This document shows, piece after piece, positions 1-9,899 of a DNA stretch of 64,000 nucleotides. Position 1 is the stretch's first letter. The number at the start of each line of letters is the position of its first letter. The notes beneath the pieces were generated by a model. That model was not told the origin of the DNA. It made no database searches and was given only the letters and a program-made list of their open reading frames with translations. The stretch spans positions 62,001-126,000 of the forward strand of contig SADC01000010.1 of the NCBI GenBank assembly GCA_004194705.1, in the 5' to 3' direction. The position numbers and the translations under genes are program-made. The stretch comes from Ditylenchus dipsaci. Lineage: Eukaryota; Nematoda; Chromadorea; Rhabditida; Anguinidae.

Positions 1-400
1 GGGCAGTAGGTGACTTTTAAAAATTTTTGCGGGAAATAAAAAAACTCTCCAAATGTGACTAGAAAAACCAGTTACTGACTTGAAATGGTTTCTCTTTCCA
101 AATCCTAACTTTTAGAAAATCCATCTAATTTTTATGAAAGTGGAGATTCTCAGCTTTTGTTTGCTACCTAAAGCGTCTCGAAAAATGCGAATTTTCGCAT
201 TTTTTATGCGAGAAAGTGATTTTACTACTTTTTCTCGTGTATTTGACCTAAAGTCAGGACTTTTGATTGACGTGTACTCAAATTTTTAATCGAAAAGATG
301 AAAATGTGATATTTATGACCTATATCGACTTTTCGAATTTACGGCAAATAGGCTGAAAATAAAAAATTTGCATAAAAATTGAAAAAATGAAGGTAACCAG
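1..400. other. No gene seen
   Basis: This is AT-rich sequence without a convincing ORF. I see no coding or structured feature before the tRNA-like boxes that begin near 405. Confidence 0.5.
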
Positions 401-404
401 AGGT

Positions 405-705
405 GGAGTTGAACTCGTGACCTCAAGGGACAGTTCTCTTTCGTCTTTCATTGTAAAAATTAACTGTCAAGGGAAATAGCCTTGTTTCTAGTGTCGGCAC
501 AACAAAACATAACGCTTTACCTACTGCGCCATGAAGTCCAAACAAAAGTCACCTACTGCCATTTTTCGCGATTTTAAAAGGCCGTGAAACGCTTATCCAC
601 TGCGCCATACATAGAAAATTTCTAGTCACACAACTTGGCCGCTCCTTTTAAAACCACAAAAAACATGTTGACGCCACTGAGGTTCGAACTAGCCAGTTTT
701 TAGAA
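405..705 (-). repeat. Two tRNA-like promoter-box fragments
   Basis: On the minus strand there are two copies of a tRNA-type A box (GGCGCAGTAGG near 520-535 and GGCGCAGTGGATAAGCG near 580-600). Each is paired at a distance with a B-box-like segment (GAGTTCAACTCC near 408-420 and TAGTTCGAACCTC near 682-695). The spacing is about 100 bp, too long for an ordinary tRNA, and the acceptor stems do not pair. They are therefore tRNA-derived repeats, SINE-like pieces or intron-bearing tRNA relics rather than working tRNA genes. The A and B boxes are seen directly; the SINE origin is an inference. Confidence 0.35.
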
Positions 706-709
706 AAAT

Positions 710-1440
710 TTAGACGATACAAAAATCAGGTAGCAAATTTCATACATATAAACCATGAAAAGAAACCAAACAAAACATCACATTATACACTCCATTTGTC
801 TTTAAAAAATCTTAAAAAAACGTTTTGAAAGATAAAAAGCATTCCGGATCTGCATCAGCAGCATGTTTCAATGATGAAGGATGGAGACCATTAACGCCTT
901 CTTTCCCCTCAATTGAAGCAGCAAGAACACCCTCTTTATGTGCAAGCAGCAAAAAACAAAATCACCTCGCACACCAACACAAATTACAAGAAAAAACTAA
1001 GTGACTGCTGAAAATTGGCGATGATCTAAAAGGGCCAACCAATTTGCTCGTCAAATCAGACAGCAATTTATTTGCATCAGAAGGAGTATTAGTGGTTGCA
1101 AGCTGGAATGTCTTGTTTGGCCGGCCTGTAAAAGCTTTTTTAGGGTGGAGCGCAACCCATTGCATTCCCCTTTCCAAGGCTAGGGAGTGACTGTTGCTCT
1201 GGTCAGACAACAACCGGCCAATTGACTAATCATTGCATATATGTGGGTGGAAGGAAGACACAGAGGTAGGAAGGAAATAGCAGTATAACTAGCTGAGACT
1301 GTTCGCTGCAACCAATAACCTCTTCTTTTCATATAAGGGGGAGGGAAAAGTAATGAAAATAATAATAGGTATGCACTGATTGGGAATCCAACGGGAAACA
1401 GTTAGTGGTACAGTTGACTTTCAAATCGAAAGTCTAGATA
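710..1440. other. No gene seen
   Basis: Only short ORFs occur here, with no domain signal and no repeat that I can link to others. The stretch is treated as unannotated intergenic DNA. Confidence 0.4.
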
Positions 1441-1456
1441 TATCCACGAGAATTAT

Positions 1457-1530
1457 TGAGTATAGTCAAACCTCGATTATCCGGCACCGCTCAAGTTCGT
1501 TTTCGTCCGCTGTCAGATACTTTTTTGCCC
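1457..1530 (+). repeat. Partial pogo/Tigger-like terminal repeat
   Basis: The segment begins AGTCAAACCTCGATTATCC and continues into a GTTCGTTTTCGTCCG stretch. It resembles the terminal inverted repeats of the complete elements at 10834-11260 and 17567-18067. No matching right end is visible nearby, so this is a fragment. Confidence 0.5.
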
Positions 1531-2639
1531 AAATTTTCAAAGTCTTTTGACAAATGTGATTTGCCAGTCTATTCCAAAATATCGCAAGGGCTCTGATTTT
1601 ACCGTTTTTTTTCTAAATTCTTTAATTTTATCATAAAGACGTGTGGACCAGGATTGCAGCCGATATCAGATATCTGATAATCTGACTTTTTTCGACATCT
1701 TATATCTGGTCCTGATTTTTTTTCAAAAAAAAAACACAGCTGCATGATACATTATTTGCATTTTTTCTTATGGTTTGTAAATATATTTTTCAAAATGTAT
1801 CTTTTTCCTTTTATCACCATGTATATTTCACAGTATATCATATCGCCTGCCGTCAGTTTCATCGGATTTTTTTAAACTTTACTATGTCATTCTTTTAGAA
1901 GCAATGTAACGCAAGACTGACGTTAAAACTAGCTGGTGGTATTGGCTGTAACTATAGTCGGGGTCAACTTAGTTGACCCTCAACTTTTTAAAGTTGATCC
2001 CTAAAGTTGACCCTGCCCTCAACTTTTTAGGCCTCAACATAGTTGACCCTCAATCTTTTCGGTTGACCTCATAAAGTTGACCCTTAAAGTTGACTCCGGC
2101 CTCAACTTTTCGTCCCTCAACTTTTAATTGACCCCAAGGTTGACCCTCAACTACTTTTGACGTAAAAAGTGTTGACCAAAATTTTTTGACTAGAAAATGA
2201 ACGTTTACCCCCTCAACTAAAAGTTGACCCCCAACTTTTCCATCGAAATTTCGAAATCGTTTCTTTTTTTATTTCATGAGTTTTCTCATGAAATTCTTAA
2301 TTTTGGTTTTGTAAAACGACCGTATGTGTCTTTTGTGTAATCTCTGTTCCGCCCTTACACTACGTGTCCAATGACGCGGAAAAGTGTGACTGCGACTGAC
2401 GCTTCAAATCGATTTGAATTTACGTCGCAGTCACACTTTTCCACGTCACACTTTTCCTTCTGCCTACACTTTTCTACTCACTTTTGCATAGTTATTTTGC
2501 TCTCTGAACTGATGTATTGCCAATACTTTATTGGATGCTACACTCAAAGCATATGGTATCGTAGATTAATGCGACTCCTAACGTGGTCTGATCCACTTCA
2601 TCACATGGTCTGATTTACTTCAAACATTCCTTGAAACTT

Positions 2640-2820
2640 ACCTATATGGCGATACTCAGGTGTCGGTGCCTACCTAGGGTACTTAGGTGGTGATAGGTGG
2701 GAGTACCTAGATGGTGATACCGAGGTGGTGGTGCTCAAGTGGTGGTACTCAGGTCAGTGGTACCAGGAAGGGCCTGCCCAGAATGATTTGACCAGGTGGT
2801 GTTACTTAGGTGAGCGGTAA
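2640..2820 (+). repeat. Degenerate AGGTGGTGATAC tandem repeat
   Basis: Units close to AGGTGGTGATACTC are repeated in tandem. Related CAGGTGAGTACC or CACCTGAGTACC units recur around 3590-3710, 4655-5120 and 16990-17200, so this is a dispersed minisatellite family. Confidence 0.6.
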
Positions 2821-2821
2821 A

Positions 2822-3200
2822 GGGTGGGCAAAGACCAGATGGCTCAGGACCCACTCCGGAATAGCCAAAAGGCCAAAATCATTGGTTTTTTGGGGTATAC
2901 AAAAGGGGGGGGTAAACTTTTTGAGAAAAACCGATTAAGCGGATCAGATTTCGGGTCTGATGGGCTTAATCGCTCAGAACTCCAGGTTTATGGTGGTTTT
3001 GAGCGGTTCAGGGTGGCTTTGAGTGGTTCAGGGTGGAGTTGTGGGCGATTAAGCCCATCGGACCCGAAATCTGATCCGCCCAATCGATTTTTTTTTAAAG
3101 TTTACCCCCCCCTCCTTCAGTCAACCCCCAAAAAACCAATTGTTTTGGCATTTTGGCCATTCCGGAGTGCGTCCTGAGCCATCTGGTGTTTGCCCACCCC
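2822..3200. repeat. Foldback repeat, about 160-bp arms
   Basis: The ends are GGGTGGGCAAAGACCAGATG and its inverted partner finishing TTTGCCCACCCC. The arms pair through the CTCAGGACCCACTCCGGAAT and GATTAAGC segments. The ORF that spans it is only the read-through of the palindrome. A truncated relative lies at about 5450-5560. Confidence 0.75.
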
Positions 3201-3229
3201 TTAATTTCACACAAAAAAATTAAAAATTG

Positions 3230-4335
3230 TGGTTTTCGTGTCTAGAATCCAATCTGTGACAGAAATGAGTAAATCTGTGACGGGTACATGACACTTTTTT
3301 CCGGGAAATTTCTTCCCCGACACTTCTGTCCCGGACAGTTCTTTCCCGGACTTTTCTTTCCCGACACTTCTGTCCCATTTCCGAATTTTCTTATAATTCG
3401 CACATTATCCGAAATTTAATTTTGAGAGCTGCAACATCTAAAGAATTATGAACCCAGAGTGTTTCATTGCGTGTGCAACAACGTTGTAATAACAAACCAG
3501 GAAAGCGCCAACCGCATTCGCGTCATGTCTACACACCGAAGTCTCGTCCGAAAGGTCTCTTTAAAGCTTATCTCATTATCACAGCTTTAGTAAACACTAC
3601 CTGGTTATCACTACCACTGCTTGAGTACAACCGCCTAGGTACCCTCACTTGAATACCCCTACTAAGTATCCCCCACTTGGGTACCATCGACCTGGATACC
3701 CTCTCTTGGCTCTATGTAAATTCATCTACAGATAAATTCATCTACAAGGTTCAAATCCCTGTGGAGGCAATCCATTTTATCAGAAAGTTCAAATCCGATA
3801 GAAACACTTTTCAAGGACACTCATTTGGCCTCCATAGGTGGTAACCGTGTGTTAAAGCCATTTTCACAGTCTTTTTACAAACGGAAGCAAGCCAAACTTA
3901 GTTGCAGGGTATGCCTGATTTTGCCTACCCAAATCCCGAAATCCGAGGCGGGTACCTTCCGATACCTGGATATCAAGGTTCCAGAGCACACTGGTTCCAG
4001 AGCAGGTTCAATAGGCGCCATGAAAAAACTACCATTTCTATAAACAAAGGCTATGACTGAAACAAACTAAAAATAATATAGTTGCTAACTCAATACGATA
4101 AAACAGAGCGAAAAAAAAATTCATGCAACAATTAAAAACTTATAAGAAAATTTGGAAATTGGACAGAAGTGTCGTGAAAGAAAAGTCCGGGAAAGAACTG
4201 TCCGGGAAAGAAATGTCCTGGAAAGAACTGTCCGGTACAGAAGTGTCGGGAAAGAAATGTCCGGGAAAGAAGTGACTGGTTCCTCTGTGACAGAAAAAAC
4301 TGAATCTGTGACAAAAAAGTAAATGTGTGACAAAA
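3230..4335. repeat. Inverted pair of TCCCGGACA arrays
   Basis: At 3295-3400 there are units such as TTTCCCGGACAGTTC. At 4140-4275 the same units appear inverted (GAAAGAACTGTCCGG). Outside them are matching GTGACAGAAATGAGTAAATC-like ends. This is an inverted-repeat unit with tandem sub-repeats in each arm; no coding capacity was recognised. Confidence 0.65.
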
Positions 4336-4354
4336 ACATCTTTGCGCGCTATCG

Positions 4355-4495
4355 GACACACACTGTGACTGTGACTGCGACTGCGACTGTGACTGCGACT
4401 GTGACTGCGACTGTGACTGCGACTGCGACTTTTTTGCCGCGTCATTGAACACACACTGTGACTGCGACTGTGACTGCGACTTTTGCCGCGTCATT
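4355..4495. repeat. Hexamer array GACTGC/GACTGT
   Basis: About twenty units of GTGACT or GCGACT run in tandem in two blocks, separated by a TTTTTGCCGCGTCATTG spacer that is itself repeated. The long Ser-Gln ORF on the minus strand over this region is a by-product of the array. Confidence 0.85.
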
Positions 4496-5135
4496 GGACA
4501 CGTGGTGTTAGTGCTCCACAATTTCTTTTCATCGTCTTTATTGACTTTCAATGGTCCAGATCCTTTCTTTGTGACCTTGAACCCCCTTTGATGGTATAAA
4601 TCGACCTTCAATCATAAGTGGTCCTGAACCCCCTTTGATATTCTGGTTACGGTACCGAGATGCTGCCCAGGTAGTTGTATTTAGGAAGCATATACCCAGT
4701 TGAGAGTATCTAAGAGATTGGTACCCAGGTGAGGGGTATCAAGGTAATGGTTCTCAGTTGAGAGAAGCTAGGAAAAGGTACCGGCACTTGTTTACTTCAG
4801 GGGCCCCTAATGTGAAGTCAACTCTTTCGCTCAGGCTTAGGCCCAGAGTAGGCCAGCGCATACTTGGACGGAATAGAATTCGCGTGTAAAAAATTGTGTG
4901 TTTCAAATTTATTTCCGGGCATCTACTCAGTGAGTTACCAGAATAAAAGCATGATTTTGCTTCAGGGGCCCCCGAAGTAAACAAGTTCGGGGGTACCGAG
5001 ATAAGGGTATTCAGGTGTATGGTATCCAGTATCCAATGGTACTCAGGTGTAAGTGCCCAGGAGTGTGCCGCTCAGGTGGTGCGGTCGTGCTTAGGTAGTG
5101 TTATTCAAGTAGTGATATTTATGTGTTACACACGA

Positions 5136-5420
5136 TACTAATAGGCGAAGCGGATGGGGCTAAATTATAGTGTGTCCACCCCACTGAACTATAGTATACC
5201 CACCCCACTGAACTATAGTATACCCACCCCACCGAACTATAGTATACCCACCCCGACTCAAAGACTTATAAATTTTTATTACATTTTCAATGAGACATAT
5301 AATAGTTATCATATAATAGGATGCAGATACTTTTTTATATTTGAATTTTTACAGTTTTATAGTTTTTATAGTCTTTATAGTTCAGTGGGGTGGGTATACT
5401 ATATTTGCTCCGCGGATGGT
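5136..5420. repeat. Foldback with CTATAGTATACCCACCCCA units
   Basis: Four tandem units of GAACTATAGTATACCCACCC start near 5170. An inverted single unit lies near 5380-5405. The ends carry GCGAAGCGGATGG and CTCCGCGGATGG. It has no coding potential beyond repeat translation. Confidence 0.6.
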
Positions 5421-6297
5421 AAGGATATGTTAGGAGATGGATCAGGAAAATTGATTTTTTTGGGGTTTACTAAAGGGGGAGTGAACTTTTTGCAAAAAAT
5501 GTATTTCATCAGAACTCTAGTGAATGGGCTCTAATGGGCTAAATCGCTCAGAATACCGATATTAAGGAACCCCAAACCACTTTAAAGCGCTCATAAACAG
5601 TTTTGAGTATATCGAGGTTATTTTCTGATTGCGAAATTTGAATTACTGCAAAATTTTGACTTATTTAGACAAATTTGGCTAATTCAACAATAATATTTGT
5701 CATGCTGACCTGAAGTGGATTCGATCTGATTCGGTTTTGCCCATCCTTGCTCAGAACACCCAAACCACTCAAACAACCAAAACCCACCTTAAATCACTTA
5801 AACACCCCTCCCTCCCAAACAACCACAAATAAGTGTTTGAAGTAGTGGTGGTTTGTAAACGTTTGAGCGGTTTTAGGTTTCTTTGGGTCGGTTTTAGAAT
5901 AGTTTAATGTGGTTTGGGGTTATTTGTGAAGTTTGGGGGTTTTGAGCAATCTACGGTTGTTTTGGATGGCTTAAGATTATTTGAATGGTTTAGGTTGGTT
6001 CAGGAATTCAGTTGGGGATTTAAAACAACCTTTCTCTGGTATTTCTGTGTTTTGGCTAGTATACCAACTAAAATATTTGAATAAAAACAAAGAAAAAATA
6101 TTAGTTGAATACTTTTCAAAGTAAATCTGGGGAGTCAACCCAAAAAGTTGAGGGGTCAACATAACAAGTTGAGAGGTCAACTAAGGTGATCCCTAAAAAA
6201 GTTGAGGGGGGATCAACCTAGGGGTCAACTTTTGGGTTCAACATTGAGGGTCAACTTTTTAGTCGACCCTCAACTAAAAGTTAACTTAGTTGACCCT

Positions 6298-6441
6298 GAC
6301 TATAGTTACAGCCATTACTTCGATCAGTTAGACAACAAAGCAAAAGCGCATTGCAAAGCGTGTAGCAAATTATGGTACGGGACGAACATGCCTCCACAAC
6401 TGCTCTCAAATATCTCTTTGTTCACAATAACTTGCCAGGTT
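6298..6441 (+). pseudogene. Possible BED zinc-finger fragment
   Basis: The plus frame reads YFDQLDNKAKAHCKACSKLW, followed by residues consistent with the first half of a BED finger (a CxxC preceded by aromatic and Lys/Ala residues). The second-half His and Cys ligands are not clear. BED fingers are common in hAT transposases, and hAT debris is abundant here. The call rests on one short match by eye. Confidence 0.2.
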
Positions 6442-6539
6442 TGAAAGGGATGTATAGGTAGGGGAAGGGACGAAATTGGGGCAACTCTAGAGGGCCACTT
6501 TAGGGCAATTCGAGAGGGGCTCACTGGCAAAAAAATTAA

Positions 6540-6620
6540 GATGTTGAACATAGTTTTGAATACTGGGGCCTACCGCATAAATAAACTCTGGTATGCATGT
6601 TTTTTCATGCATCCAGAGCA
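6540..6620 (+). repeat. End fragment of the dispersed foldback repeat seen at 33 kb
   Basis: The segment GTATGCATGTTTTTTCATGC, with its flanking ACTGGGGCCTACCGCATAAA, is also found inverted at about 33490-33560. This is a fragment of the family described at 32954-33852. Confidence 0.65.
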
Positions 6621-7562
6621 GGGATGAGGATTTCGGTCTAACTAGGCCTTTTTCCTTGATGACTGGGTGTACCGATGAATATTAGTCTGTCTGTGTTGGT
6701 GATGTTGGCTATGTTAATATCTAAAATGTTGGTTTTTCAGATATTTATCTATGGAGCTTAACGAAGAAGTAGAAGTCGATGTTTTCGGAGTCTCAAGCGA
6801 CGAAGAAGATGAAAGCTTAGCTGATCAAAGACAAGGCAATGGCAATGAAAGCATTCTCACGAAGGTCAATCAGCATGCGGAGTTGAAGTTCATCTCAAGT
6901 GAAAGAAAGCAAGCTGTCCTGGTTTATGATGGTACATATTTTGTCATTGTTCTTGCATTCTGATAAACTTTTAGGTTACTAACTCTACCAATGTGGACTT
7001 CTTGATTTTTTCAACGATCTCGACCGAATTCTCTACAAAGACGTTACGTACAGGTGCACAAAGATGGGATGTGCCAAGCGTGTATGGACGAGGGTCGCTC
7101 CAGAAAGCTAACAGCGATTCTACAGCAGGGAAAGTATTGTCAGTATATAACCACGATGGAGATTCTATTCAGTTAGCGGTAAGCGTGATAATTGATGCGG
7201 CCACACAATTGGCGAAAGAAAATCCAGTGGTACGATTAGTTTACTAGTTTGACTTGTACTATATCAATCTATGTGCAGGTTACAAATCGATCCATAATTG
7301 CTGCTAAGTCGCTTATTCTAACAGGTGGTGTCTTGCCGTGCGCAATCGTTCACAACTTAATGGTATGCATGAGTTTTGTTTGTGATATGGATAGAAACAT
7401 TGATGATTGTGATATATTGGGGTTCAACAGCCGATTATCTTGGCGCCAGCAATAAATCAAGGCAGTGCAGTGAGAAGAAGAGCAGTGGGTACAAGAAGGA
7501 CTCCGCCACCACCACCGACAGGAGGACTGATGCTAAATTTCCAATGTTGTTTCGAAAAGGTG

Positions 7563-7757
7563 TGTTGAGTCTTAGCGGAAAGGCAGGAGAGAGAATGGAC
7601 ACAGCAAGAGAGAGAGAGAGCACACAACTAGCTTTATTCTTTATTCCACTAACGACTGATCTGAACACAGACGTTCAGATCCTTATATACTAACAAGGAA
7701 GACAAAGAGCGTCGAACCGCTACGATACAAATGACGGTTCGAACACAGGACACAACA
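7563..7757 (-). repeat. 3' LTR of the Gag-protease element
   Basis: This 195-bp terminal repeat is preceded by TSD AGGTG and differs from its partner at one base (GATACAAA versus GAGACAAA). It contains inverted TG...CA ends. Confidence 0.92.
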
Positions 7758-8029
7758 CCTCCCCTGTACAAAGGGTTTGGTGGACAGAGATTTTGAAGAA
7801 TAAGAGACTTGCTTCTTTTGGCTTCTTCTTGGACAGCAGTGATGCGAATTTCTGGCCGAGGAACTTCCACTGTTGCAAGCTGGCACTTGTGGCTATATTG
7901 ACTGTTCCCAATGTCGACCTTTGGCTGCTGAATCCCTGGTGTGACTGATTGACGAGATTGGAGCGACGTATAGCGTTTCCCCTCCTTCTTTTGACTGTTG
8001 TAGAAGATACGGAGCGAGAGGCTCTCACT

Positions 8030-8200
8030 TGCTTGAAGACGAGTTGCTTGATTGGTCACTTTCTTCTTGTTGGTAGGCTGCACTTGAGAAGCGGACGGCA
8101 ACAGACTGACTTGAAGGCGAGTTGCTTGGTTAGTCACTTTCTTATTGTTGGCAGGTTGCACTTGAGAAGCGGACAGCAACTGAGAGACGGATTGACGACC
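8030..8200 (-). repeat. Internal tandem duplication, about 80 bp
   Basis: Within the 3' part of the LTR element two adjacent copies read GAGTTGCTTG(A/G)TTGGTCACTTTCTT and CACTTGAGAAGCGGAC. On the minus strand they encode repeated VTNQATRLQ and SASQVQP blocks. Confidence 0.8.
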
Positions 8201-9667
8201 AGCAGGCTGCTTGGAACGTCTTGCTTTTGACTTGCGATGAGGGCAGCTGCTGTTCCAATGCATGAGTCCACAGGTAGAGCACGGCGAGGAAGGCTCGCTG
8301 CTGCGACTTTGGAAGGCTGCGAAAGATCCTGGCTACCAGTTGAGCTGAGCTGTAGCAGGTTGATTGACTTGACACCCAGTTGGCGGAGCGGCTTGTCGAG
8401 AAATCCAAGAGAATCCAGAGCTGGGATTCCTAGCACATTCAGCAGTCCATTCTTGGCCACGCGGAGAGTTTGTATTGAAGAGCCTTCATTTGACTGTAGA
8501 GAGGCTTCGAACTGTCCTTTGAAGTGGCAGCTGGCACCATTGTAGAGTCGGCCCTGGACTGTGCTTGAAGAGAGAGAAGGCGATCCAATTGATTTGTAGC
8601 TTTCTTCAGATATGGTTGATACCTCGGCAGCTGAATCCAGAATGAAGGAGACGATTTGGCCATTGACTGAGATATCTGACTTGATGAAGGAGGAATCACC
8701 ATTGATGTTGTTGGTTTTGACGGAAGGCACCATCAGAGAATTGATATTGCGGTAAGGCTTGCGCTTCGACTTGTATTGACTGAAGGCTTCGCATTGCTTT
8801 TCTGAATGTCCAGATTGCTTGCACTTGGAACACTGATGATCAGAGAAAAGGCATTCGTCTGACCAGTGCAGTTGACCACATCTGAAGCAGGATAATGACG
8901 GAAGAGCGGCTCTTGACTTGCTGATTTGATTGATGTAGGCTGAAGAAGGAAGGCCACTTTCCAGATGCTTGGCTTCAGCAATAGTGCGGAGGTAGGCGGC
9001 TGCTTCTTCCACAATTTCTTCGAACTTGACTGCATCCCCTTTTTCGTTGATTCGATGGAGGAGGCGAGTTCGAATTGCAGCATCTTGGTTCGACTTAAGA
9101 CCTAGCAGGAGAAGAAGGCAGTTGAATTCATCCTCTTTGAGAGAGCTGAACTTGAACAGGCGGAGCTGACCCTTGAGGCGATTGACGAAGTGACGAAATT
9201 CTTCACCATCTTCTTTGACCAAACGCAGGCATTCGAAGCGGTCCACCACCAGAGAGCGAGAATGAGCAAAGAGTTTGGAAAGAGCACTGACCGTTTCTTC
9301 TAGATTGAAGTCGATGACATCCTTTGGAAGGCAACTTTTGCGATATTCGGCGAATGCTTCGGCTGAGAGCTTGGTCATCAGGAGCTTGACTTTGGAGCCA
9401 TCCACCATACTCGGAGCTGTGCAGTCAAGAGAGAATTGGAAGCGCTGTATCCAGTTGTCGAACTTGCAGGGATCACTGTCATCAGCTGCAAAGATTTCCA
9501 TATCCGGCAATTGAGGCAACGTTGGGAGCAATTGGAGCAGGCAGAGCATTGTCCCCACCACCACCATTTCGCTGAAGAAGAAGCTGCTGTTGTTGGAACA
9601 TTTCCATCATTTGAGCCATTGATGCTGCTTGCTGAGCCACCAGAGTTTTGAGTTCATTGACATCCAT
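8134..9667 (-). CDS. Gag polyprotein with zinc knuckles and retropepsin-like domain (one frame break)
   Basis: The likely ATG is at 9667, giving MDVNELKTLVAQQA and a Gln-rich N-terminus. The frame must then shift near 9500-9560 to join the 477-codon frame that ends at 8134. That frame holds a capsid-like helical region (NWIQRFQFSLDC onward). Two zinc knuckles follow: CFRCGQLHWSDEC (CX2CX3HX4C) and CSKCKQSGHSEKQC (CX2CX4HX4C). After them comes a retropepsin-like active site, FILDSAAEVSTI, where the usual DTG/DSG is DSA. A further knuckle-like CSTCGLMHWNSSC appears in a third frame near 8265-8240. The order Gag, knuckles, protease fits Ty3/gypsy-type elements of the K02A2.6 kind. Gly to Ala in the catalytic triad and the frame breaks make activity uncertain. 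Confidence 0.75.
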
Positions 9668-9682
9668 TTGGGACTGCGCCAC

Positions 9683-9877
9683 TGTTGAGTCTTAGCGGAA
9701 AGGCAGGAGAGAGAATGGACACAGCAAGAGAGAGAGAGAGCACACAACTAGCTTTATTCTTTATTCCACTAACGACTGATCTGAACACAGACGTTCAGAT
9801 CCTTATATACTAACAAGGAAGACAAAGAGCGTCGAACCGCTACGAGACAAATGACGGTTCGAACACAGGACACAACA
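9683..9877 (-). repeat. 5' LTR of the Gag-protease element
   Basis: This is the promoter-proximal LTR in minus orientation, followed by TSD AGGTG at 9878-9882. A TATA-like CCTTATATAC (reverse complement) is at 9801-9810. Confidence 0.92.
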
Positions 9878-9899
9878 AGGTGCATGTACGATGATTTGA

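Larger units (their letters stand above)
1942..6315. mobile_element. Composite element bounded by inverted TTGACC arrays
   Basis: The left end (about 1944) reads GGCTGTAACTATAGTC and the right end (6298-6313) is its reverse complement. Inside each end is an array of TTGACCCTCAACTTTT-like units, at about 1960-2245 on the left and inverted at about 6130-6298 on the right. A TA dinucleotide flanks both sides, so a TA duplication is possible but weak evidence. The interior contains several other repeats (2822-3200, 3230-4330, 4355-4495, 5136-5420) and no transposase. It may be one large non-autonomous element with later nested insertions, or two opposed copies of a smaller repeat. Confidence 0.5.
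7558..9882 (-). mobile_element. Complete non-autonomous LTR retrotransposon encoding Gag and protease only
   Basis: Two LTRs of 195 bp (7563-7757 and 9683-9877) differ at a single base. They begin TGTTGAGTC and end GACACAACA on the plus strand. A perfect 5-bp TSD, AGGTG, sits at 7558-7562 and 9878-9882. The element is oriented on the minus strand, so the right LTR is the 5' LTR. A purine tract (AGGGGAGG on the minus strand) abuts the 3' LTR at 7758. Directly inside the 5' LTR is a candidate primer-binding stretch, TGGCGCAGTCCC. Each LTR holds a TATA box (minus-strand GTATATAAGG, plus 7681-7690 and 9801-9810) and AATAAA signals. The 1.9 kb interior has Gag and a retropepsin-like domain but no reverse transcriptase, RNase H or integrase. 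Near-identical LTRs indicate a recent insertion that must have used enzymes supplied in trans. Confidence 0.9.
6751..9894 (+). pseudogene. FLYWCH/MULE-type gene, decayed and split by an LTR insertion
   Basis: Exons read by splice consensus are 6751-6931, 6975-7229, 7279-7362 and 7431-7562. After a 2.3 kb LTR insertion the frame resumes at 9883 and stops at 9892-9894. Exon 1 starts with an acidic tail and ends in KQAVLVYDG, typical of the start of a FLYWCH zinc-binding domain. Exon 2 contains VTYRCTKMGCAKRVWT in one frame (the Cys-rich core) and then YNHDGDSIQLAV in another (the His-x-His part). The following region has a spaced LP, I and R pattern and a Pro run like FLYWCH-MULE proteins. The exon 1 donor (phase 1) leads to a TAA in exon 2, while exon 2 is fully open in a different frame, so the coding frame is broken at least twice. 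Without the insertion the protein would end four codons after the site. A poly(A) signal AATAAA lies at 9934. Such proteins are usually domesticated or active MULE parts; function here is doubtful. Confidence 0.5.

Noticed and set aside
2824..3177. 117-codon plus-strand ORF
   Set aside because: It runs through both arms of a palindromic repeat, so its two halves are translations of the same repeat in opposite orientation.
4132..4611. Long Ser-Gln repeat ORF on the minus strand
   Set aside because: It is a translation of the GTGACT/GCGACT hexamer array and of the TCCCGGACA array; there is no splice or start context.
8142..8702. Additional minus-strand ORFs within the LTR element as separate genes
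   Set aside because: They overlap the Gag-protease frame and carry no domain of their own except one knuckle-like motif, which is better explained by a frame break.
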